A stretch of 27,325 nt of DNA from Hypsibius dujardini (Eukaryota; Tardigrada; Eutardigrada; Parachela; Hypsibiidae): the NCBI GenBank assembly GCA_001579985.1, contig LRSR01008569.1, forward strand, positions 1 through 27,325, read 5' to 3'. The notes beneath the pieces were generated by a model. It made no database searches. It was not told the DNA's origin and was given only the letters and a program-made list of their open reading frames with translations. The first letter of the stretch is position 1. Each line of letters begins with the position of its first letter. The position numbers and the translations under genes were made by a program. Below, piece after piece: positions 19,543 through 25,095 of this stretch.

Positions 19543-20528
19543 CAATCAACCAACCGAACACTTCTTTGTCACCGCAAACGCCTTCCAATTCATCAATCAA
19601 CCATCTATCCTCACCTTCGGGTATTCCTTGATGGGGATGAGGAATTTCTTCACCACCTTGATCGGAGCATCCTTGTGGACGATGACGTAGCCTGCCTCGG
19701 AAACCTCTCCTGCCTTGATGCGCGCCAACTCTGAAGCCAACAAAAAAAAACCGAGTCATCATCACCTCGATCTTCCATAATAAATATCGCCTATCAACAC
19801 ACCTAAACCAGTTTAAGATATTTTGCCCCAAATTGCTTAAAAATGATATCTGGAATTGGACAATCACGACGGCGCAAGGGATTCTAAAAACTAAACCGGT
19901 TGCGGGGCGTAACAAACTGACAGTGCTGCCTTAGATCGGCTGATTGGTTGATTGCACGAAACCAGTTGCGGGGCGTAACAAAATGACAGTGCTGCCTTAG
20001 ATCGGCTGATTGATTGATTGCATGTAAACATTGGGCTCCCGTGACGGCATTACTTCCTCAAATGAATCCTCCCAGTCGCGTTTACCAACCTCCTTACATC
20101 ATTATCCATCAGTTCATATCTCAATGTGTTACAAATTCAAGGGTGGAGGTATAATACCGATATATCATCAGTCGATCGCGGACGAAAGGAACCGCCATCT
20201 TGAATTCCCTCCGGACTTAATTTTCCCTGCCTCTTCGCCCCAAAGAATAATATGCCAGCTTACCTCGTTCTGCCAGCTGCCGAACTAATGGACTGTGCAG
20301 CCCCAAAAGAGCCAACTCCGCCTCGGCCTGCTGGATGAAGGTCTCCGTCTCCTCGGGAAGTTTGTAAGCGGGACGCGACGGCAACTCGGGCATTCCCGTG
20401 GCAGCAATATGGCCGTGATGGCCATTGGAGGCGGCTTGGGCAGGACCACCACTCCCGTCATCAAACCCATCCTGCTGCTGGGGTTCCGGATAGGCCTCCT
20501 GCTTGGCGTAGCCTTCGTCGTATGACAT
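17183..20528 (-). CDS. KHDRBS/Sam68-like STAR-family RNA-binding protein
   Basis: STAR proteins bind bipartite UA-rich RNA and regulate splicing. Seven minus-strand exons with matching phases: 20528-20264, 19730-19615, 19434-19318, 18881-18726, 18594-18364, 18112-17887 and 17253-17183, giving 393 residues. An acidic/Gln N-terminus precedes a QUA1-like helix region ([20 protein letters not shown], about 58-77). The KH domain follows: LIPIKEYPK at about 119-127, [19 protein letters not shown] at 128-146 with the RNA-contacting GPKG loop, [10 protein letters not shown], then [17 protein letters not shown]. Exon 5 is Pro/Arg/Gly-rich ([16 protein letters not shown]). Exon 6 is Ala/Tyr/Gln low complexity, the composition of condensate-forming tails. 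The end [20 protein letters not shown] resembles a short nuclear signal. A clear QUA2 segment was not seen. Introns hold CAAT, CAGA, a foldback element and an assembly duplication. Confidence 0.93.
17290..17440 (+). repeat. G-rich GTGGGCGTGTGGGTCT minisatellite in KHDRBS-like intron 6
   Basis: Repeats of GTGTGGGTCTGGGC on the plus strand. Runs of three Gs separated by short loops satisfy the usual G-quadruplex pattern many times. In the minus-strand gene the nontemplate strand and transcript are the C-rich side. Confidence 0.8.
17545..17893. repeat. 174-bp near-identical direct duplication split by a single N
   Basis: Copy 1 is 17545-17718, the N is 17719, and copy 2 is 17720-17893. I see one clear difference (GACCGATTT versus GACCAATTT). 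The duplicated block ends inside KHDRBS-like exon 6, so copy 1 contains only its last 7 bases before the N. This is the pattern of two overlapping contig ends joined without merging. Confidence 0.92.
18148..18345. repeat. (CAGA)n array in KHDRBS-like intron 5
   Basis: CAGACAGACAGGCAGTCAGA repeats. A CAGA array sits in the equivalent intron of the duplicated gene at about 26693-26753, so the array predates that duplication. Confidence 0.93.
18932..19188. mobile_element. Foldback/MITE element in KHDRBS-like intron 3
   Basis: ACAGCTGTGCTGAGGTTACT and GGTTCTGGTGGGCCGTGTGG at the left end return inverted as CCACACGGCCCGCCAGAACC and GACCCTCAGCACA at the right end. The loop carries a GGCCAATCAATC array. 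It is the same family as 23985-24361. It lies wholly between exon 3 (19318) and exon 4 (18881) and interrupts no coding. Confidence 0.88.
19463..19550. repeat. (CAAT)n array in KHDRBS-like intron 2
   Basis: AATCAATCAATC repeats with ATTCATTC variants. A CAAT array occurs at the matching place in the paralogue (27144-27225). Confidence 0.92.
19893..20024. repeat. 66-bp tandem duplication in KHDRBS-like intron 1
   Basis: AAACCRGTTGCGGGGCGTAA starts at 19893 and 19959. Both copies contain TGACAGTGCTGCCTTAGATC followed by GGCTGATTG. Confidence 0.93.
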
Positions 20529-20696
20529 GATGATGTAACGGGACCTCGGAAAACGTCAGTGATGTCTCGGAAGAAAAAACTCCCTATCCAACTGGCGTGA
20601 CTGACGGGAGAAAAGTTCGTGCGAAAAAGTAAACGGATAGGAGGTGTGAAAGACCAAGGAAGAAAAACGTCAAAGTCGACGGAGAAATATTCGAAA

Positions 20697-20840
20697 AATA
20701 AATTTATCCCACGCCGTGAAAGAACTTTGACGAACTTCAGTGAAGGAAATCAGCCGAAGTAAAAAGCAGTGGCAAAGGAAGGTAAGAATTGGCTCAAACT
20801 CGGACCACCCTATTTTGTTAGTACTGCAGTTGACTAGTGA
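20697..20840. repeat. Dispersed repeat copy 1, related to 24427-24545
   Basis: CCACGCCGTGAA, GACGAACTTCAGTG, AAGGAAATCAGCC and CAGTGGCARAGGAA occur in the same order in both places. They are followed by GTACTGCAGTTGACTAG here and GTACTGCCGCAATTAGACTGG there. Confidence 0.8.
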
Positions 20841-21255
20841 AAAAATTGAGTGTAGTGGAGCTCCTCCTACATGTAGCCAGTAGGGATAATTCGCTACGGC
20901 AGTCAACAAGCAGTGTTCATGCGCCTGCTTTCATGATTTTTTCGGCTTTACAGATTATTTAGTGACAAAATTTTCTGCCAATTAAATCCTATAAAAATGA
21001 ATGTTATAAAAATACAGACCATTTTTTTCTACGCTCAATGGTCTCAATTTTTGTTTTGAAACCGTAGATGAGCCAAAATGTCATTTTTTGTCTCAAATTC
21101 GCTCGCCGTCAGTCGGCAAAGCGCAGGCTCTGTGGGCGGTGCCTGAGATACTGTTACGAGACAAGTGATTCGATTTCGGGGTGGCCTGATTGAAGATTTT
21201 TTCCACTTGCGAGGTGAGTGTGTCTATTCGATGGTAGTATGGTCGGACTCTCCCC

Positions 21256-21429
21256 TACGAGGTAAACACGGTGGGTTGAATCGCTACATGGGTTGAATCG
21301 GTCGGGTGGCAGAGGGCGCCACAAGTGTGAATTGTAAACAACGCTCATCTAACTTTACACTTGTGGCGCCCTCCGCCACCCGACAGATTCAACCCATGTA
21401 GCGATTCAACCTGCAGCGTTTGCCTCGTA
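21256..21429. mobile_element. 174-bp foldback MITE with about 73-bp arms
   Basis: TACGAGGTAAACACGGTGGG, GTTGAATCGCTACATGGGTT and GTGGCAGAGGGCGCCACAAG on the left return inverted from 21357 to 21429. A TA dinucleotide at each outer end fits a TA target duplication. The loop is about 28 bases. Confidence 0.9.
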
Positions 21430-21653
21430 AGTATTCTTTGTGGTTGTTCATCATTCTGACTTGTGATTCGCTTCAAACTCGTTTTGTCTTTTCAGTTTTG
21501 TCTTTTTCGTTTCCCGCTGTAATTTTTGCGGTTTTCCTTGGATGTCTTTTCTTCAGTAATGTTGAGTAGTGCTTTATTTTCCTCCATCATTTACATTTAA
21601 ATATGATTTCTTATCCCAGTCCGAAGCGAGTCGTCAGCCGATAAAAAATAATA

Positions 21654-22816
21654 ATGTCGACAACAATCCGAAGAGTAGGCGCTGCTCCCTTCGAGGATCT
21701 CTCCTCCGTTATCCACCACTTGCCCTGTCACATCGCACACACCGGAGCCGCTGCGGTGTCCGATTTTTTCCTGCCGACCATCCGAAAGGAAAATCCACAA
21801 GGTATTTCGTCGATTTCGTCTCCTGCTCCGCAATTCCTTCCTACTCCTACTGATGCACACGTGGCAAAAACTTTGCGCAGACCGAATTAAGCACTTTAAC
21901 TCGACGGCTGTGTATAACAGCCATGCAACGAGTGTAAAGGCTTAACTCGGTTAGCGCAAGATTTTTGCCACGTGTGTAGTCAGTTTCTTTGAACACTGCA
22001 GTGGTTGAAAATTCCGAGGACGATTGCACGGCGGCATTCCGTGGTCGACCGCTCAATGGCAAGACGGTTAACCTGTCGCCCACGTATACAGGTGAGGAAG
22101 GGAGGAAGAGAATATCGTATCGATCAACCAATTACTAATAAATTAAAGCTACCTTACACTTATATTTCAATACTCATCTTAGATTGATTGATTGATTGAT
22201 TGATTGATTGTGTGTTTTTACCGTAGCTTGCTCTCGATTGATTGATTGATTGACTGTTGATTGATCGTGATTTTACCGTGGCTTGCTCGCGATTGGTTGA
22301 TTGCTTGATTAACACAATATACACACGTGGCAAAAACCTTGCGCTAACCGAGTTAAGCTATTACACTCGTTGCATGACTGTTGTACACAGTCGTCGAGTT
22401 GAAATGCTTAGTTCGGTTAGCGCAAGGTTTTTGTCGCGTGTGTAGGACTGATTCTCGAGGAGCCGTCTTCAAAGAAAAAGTCCTCCCTGGTGGAAAAGGA
22501 CGATCAACGCGAAGCAGACCGATGGAATGTCGTGGGGAAGTTCGACTCGATGACCTACTGGAACTGGGACAAGTTACCGACGGACAGCGACGGACTGCAT
22601 CAGCTGTTGCAGTGGACGCGTCTAGCTGAGGCGGTATGGGAACTACTGCATTTTCGCGTTAGACAGGGACAGTCGTACTGGAATGGAACGTATGCACGGC
22701 TGTGTGCACCGTACTCAGCACTAGCGCCGCGTGGCCGATTAAACGTTCCACAGCTCGTACCCTGTCCCTGGCTGTGTGCACCGTACACACAGCACAAGCG
22801 CCGCGTGGCCGATTAA
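21654..22816 (+). CDS. RNASEH2C: Ribonuclease H2 subunit C (RNASEH2C) with transposon-derived 3' end
   Basis: RNASEH2C is the structural subunit that, with subunit B, supports catalytic RNASEH2A in removing ribonucleotides from DNA. Exons 21654-21801, 22002-22091 and 22446-22816 join in phase 1 both times and give 202 residues. Matches to the family: VIHHLPCHIAHTGAAAVSDF with the following FLPTIR (human pattern [20 protein letters not shown]), AFRGRPLNGKTVNLSPTY (FRGR.L.G), GLILEE, and a C-terminal W-x-R-L-A-E-A-V segment matching the human WPSLAAAIH end. Family similarity stops at residue 146. Residues 147-202 are read from a 217-bp MITE, including the stop. The exon 3 acceptor lies in another MITE. 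The ancestral stop is not visible, so the native protein probably ended within about ten residues of residue 146. Confidence 0.88.
21856..21976. mobile_element. 121-bp MITE, family A copy 1 (RNASEH2C intron 1)
   Basis: CACACGTGGCAAAAACTTTG pairs with the inverted right end CAAGATTTTTGCCACGTGTG. The inner arms read GCGCAGACCGAATTAAGC and GCTTAACTCGGTTAGCGC. The right flank is TA and the left flank TG. Length is exactly 121, as for copies 2 and 3. Confidence 0.95.
22180..22258. repeat. (GATT)n array in RNASEH2C intron 2
   Basis: Two GATTGATTGATT runs are separated by GTGTTTTTACCGTAGCTTGC, which recurs once more as GTGATTTTACCGTGGCTTGC. Confidence 0.9.
22322..22442. mobile_element. 121-bp MITE, family A copy 2, abutting RNASEH2C exon 3
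   Basis: The arms CACACGTGGCAAAAACCTTG and CAAGGTTTTTGTCGCGTGTG are flanked by TA at 22320-22321 and 22443-22444. Exon 3 starts at 22446, so the acceptor AG (22444-22445) uses the A of the target duplication. The T-rich tract before it is MITE sequence. Confidence 0.95.
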
Positions 22817-22862
22817 ACGTCCCACAGCTCGTACCCTGTCCCTGTCCAACGCGAAAATCCAG
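22646..22862. mobile_element. 217-bp MITE supplying the RNASEH2C 3' coding end
   Basis: The left end CTGCATTTTCGCGTTAGACA and right end TGTCCAACGCGAAAATCCAG are inverted repeats flanked by TA at 22644-22645 and 22863-22864. Internally a block of about 70 bases (GGCTGTGTGCACCGTAC through CCACAGCTCGTACCCTGTCCC) is tandemly duplicated. Confidence 0.9.
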
Positions 22863-22864
22863 TA

Positions 22865-22985
22865 CACACGTGACAAAAACCGTGCGCTGACCGAGTTAAG
22901 CCATTACACTCGTTACATGGCTGTTGTACACAGCCCCCGAGTTAAAGTGCCTGATTCGGTCAGCGCAAAGTTTTTGCCACGTGTG
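22865..22985. mobile_element. 121-bp MITE, family A copy 3
   Basis: Arms CACACGTGACAAAAACCGTG and AAAGTTTTTGCCACGTGTG, flanked by TA on both sides. Its left TA is the same dinucleotide that ends the preceding 217-bp MITE, so one element inserted at the other's target duplication. Confidence 0.95.
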
Positions 22986-23100
22986 TATTATTTTATACTG
23001 CTTAAATAATTTTTTTCGATTTATATAAATAATATTAAATTCGATTCTTTGCAGAGTTTATTTAAATAAAACATATTTTTCATTTAGCACAAAAAACCGT

Positions 23101-23274
23101 GAAGCAAAGTCTGTATTTCGGCTTACTCAGGGTTTCTCTTTGATCACAAGTGCTTGATTGTTTGATTTTCAGAAGTGATGTAGTATACTAGGATATATTA
23201 CAGCAAATCAAGCAATCAAGCACCTACCATCAAAGAGAAAACCATGAGTGAGCCGAAATACACACTTTGCTTCA
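23101..23274. mobile_element. 174-bp foldback element with about 70-bp arms
   Basis: TGAAGCAAAGTCTGTATTTC, GGCTTACTCAGGGTTTCTCT and TTGATCACAAGTGCTTGATTG (100-171 region) return inverted from about 23203 to 23274. The loop is about 30 bases. Confidence 0.9.
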
Positions 23275-23276
23275 TA

Positions 23277-23315
23277 CACACGTGGCAAAAACCTGGCGCT
23301 GACTGAATTAAAGCC
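23277..23315. mobile_element. Solo left arm of the 121-bp MITE family A
   Basis: CACACGTGGCAAAAACCTGG followed by CGCTGACTGAATTAAAGCC matches the left arm of family A after a TA. The right half is missing and is followed directly by another foldback element. Confidence 0.85.
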
Positions 23316-23333
23316 AACTTTTTACCGGCGCCT

Positions 23334-23530
23334 AGCAAAATGGGGGTGGTCGGAGTTTGAGCCATTTTGGCCAATGCGTGCAGCTGTTTTTTTATCACAG
23401 CTGACTACGCAATCGATTGCTTGATTGACTTTGAGTTCTTTTGGCGTTAAATCAATGAATCAAGCGATGTTAGAAACAGCTGCACGCATTGGTCGAAATT
23501 GGCTCAAACTCCGACCACCCCATTTTGCTG
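23334..23530. mobile_element. About 197-bp foldback element with about 55-bp arms
   Basis: AGCAAAATGGGGGTGGTCGG and AGTTTGAGCCATTTTGGCCA on the left return inverted as AACAGCTGCACGCATTGGTC and CTCAAACTCCGACCACCCCA, ending ATTTTGCT at 23529. Fragments with the same CAAACTCNGACCACC core occur at about 20790 and 24848. Confidence 0.9.
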
Positions 23531-23984
23531 CGCGCAACAGTGCAGAGGTCTGTAATGGTCCGATCTTCCCTTGCAGATGCAAACTTCCGCGCGAGATATC
23601 ATCCCAGTGGGCGGCGACTTTGTCGATTCTGACACAGAGTCTGCTTAGCCGCACCGCGTGGAATTCACCATTTTATACCAATTTGTTTATGTGTGCCGTT
23701 CAAGTCTTTGTGCTTAAGGCGAAAATTTTGTGTCGCACAGTTCAAGTTGTTCCACAACTGCTTGACTGACCAATGTGATTTGCCCTATAGCCACGCAATG
23801 CTGTGGTTGCTACTGAAGTACTGTACTTCATAACCGTGCCAGCCGAACAGATCAAGAAAACTTACTGTGATTGATGGAAGTTGATTGAACGAGGAATGGG
23901 GAGAAGAAACAATCCTAGTTTAATGTCGATCAAATCAATCAATCAATCGATATTATCGACTTGTTCTGTTCAATCTGGCTATAA
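23531..23984. other. Unassigned sequence between foldback elements
   Basis: The minus strand is open over about 23460-23660 (RLSRLCVRIDKVAAHWDDIS) and the plus strand over 23425-23769. Neither has a recognised protein, and both begin inside the preceding foldback. I do not call either coding. Confidence 0.3.
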
Positions 23985-24361
23985 ACAGCTGTGCTGAGGT
24001 TACTTCGACGGTCGTTGTTTGGGTTCTGGTGGGCCTTGTGGGTAAAACGCGTCAATCAAGCTTTGATTGGGTCAGGTCACATTACTGCACATCTTAAGCA
24101 TTTTGTTGTCGTTTTTATTTCCGAGCGCTATTCTCTGCATCATATTGCAGGTTCTTCACGATTTCGTTGTTAACATGATTGAATTCATTCGTTATGTGCA
24201 TCCTATCGCCTATAACTTGCACGCCACGAATGGAAAGCGGAAGTGCATTTTTCTACTAGCCAATAAATCAATCAACAACTCAACGAATCAAATGTGTGGT
24301 TGTCCCACACGGCCCACCAGAACCCAAACGACGACCCTCAAAGTAACCTCAGCACAGCTGT
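23985..24361. mobile_element. 377-bp foldback/MITE, same family as 18932-19188
   Basis: ACAGCTGTGCTGAGGTTACT begins the left arm. The right arm ends AGTAACCTCAGCACAGCTGT and is nearly perfectly complementary over about 59 bases, including GGTTCTGGTGGGCC. The loop shares GCACGCC, AAGTGCATTT and AGCCAATAAATCAATC with the other copy and has an extra segment of about 120 bases. Confidence 0.93.
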
Positions 24362-24426
24362 ATGCGTTCTCGAGCCACAAAACTACAATACTCCCTACTG
24401 GCAAAATACAGCCATCTCGCGAAAAC

Positions 24427-24545
24427 ACAATTATTTCATGCCACGCCGTGAAGGCACATGGACGAACAACTTCAGTGAAGGAAATCAGCCCGTGTAAGAA
24501 CCAGTGGCAGAGGAAAGCAATAATGGGTACTGTACTGCCGCAATT
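24427..24545. repeat. Dispersed repeat copy 2, related to 20697-20840
   Basis: It shares ordered blocks with the 5' flank of the KHDRBS-like gene. The related CAAACTCGAACCACCATATTTTG part continues at about 24848, apparently separated by an inserted minisatellite. Confidence 0.75.
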
Positions 24546-24579
24546 AGACTGGTCAGTCTAGCCACGCCTCCGTCACACG

Positions 24580-24790
24580 CGCCTGTGTTAAGTGAGCACA
24601 CACAGGCGCCTGTGTTGAGTGAGCACACACAGGCGCCTGTGTTGAGTGAGCACACACAGGCGCCTGTGTCTTGAGTGAGCTCACACACACGCGCGCCTGT
24701 CTTGAGTGAGCTCACACACTCACACTCTCACACTCACACCCACTCACTCACACACTCACACTCAATCACACACTCACACACTCACACTCA
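24580..24790. repeat. 27-bp palindrome-bearing minisatellite plus (CACACT)n
   Basis: Units GCGCCTGTGTTGAGTGAGCA followed by CACACAG repeat from about 24579 to 24712, later ones with CTTGAGTGAGCTC. Junctions form the perfect palindrome CAGGCGCCTG. A CACTCACACTCA run follows to about 24790. Confidence 0.9.
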
Positions 24791-25095
24791 GATCGAATGC
24801 GCTGCCCGGGTGTAAAAACTGACCGGTTTAATCGCGGCAGTACAGTACAAACTCGAACCACCATATTTTGCTGGGCGCCGTTAAAAAAGGGGTTTAGTTT
24901 AGTTAGTTGAAGGAACAGCATGTGTTAAATGTCGTAGGTGGAAGCATGTTCCCTGACATCACGTCACGGATACCACAAGCAAAAAATGTTAAATGCCATA
25001 GAAAAATACCGAAAAACAATTTTATGCCATTATTAATTAAAGTAGTAAAGGAACGCTCTAAATTGTGAAGGAACAATACTGAACTTCTAACACGG

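Larger units (their letters stand above)
20529..21653. promoter_or_regulatory. Divergent intergenic region between KHDRBS-like gene and RNASEH2C
   Basis: The two start codons are 1,125 bases apart on opposite strands, so both promoters are expected here. It contains a segment (about 20697-20840) related to 24427-24545 and a foldback element (21256-21429). I found no convincing TATA box. Confidence 0.45.

Noticed and set aside
23425-23769. 114-residue plus-strand frame
   Set aside because: It begins inside a foldback element and shows no recognisable family or splice partners.
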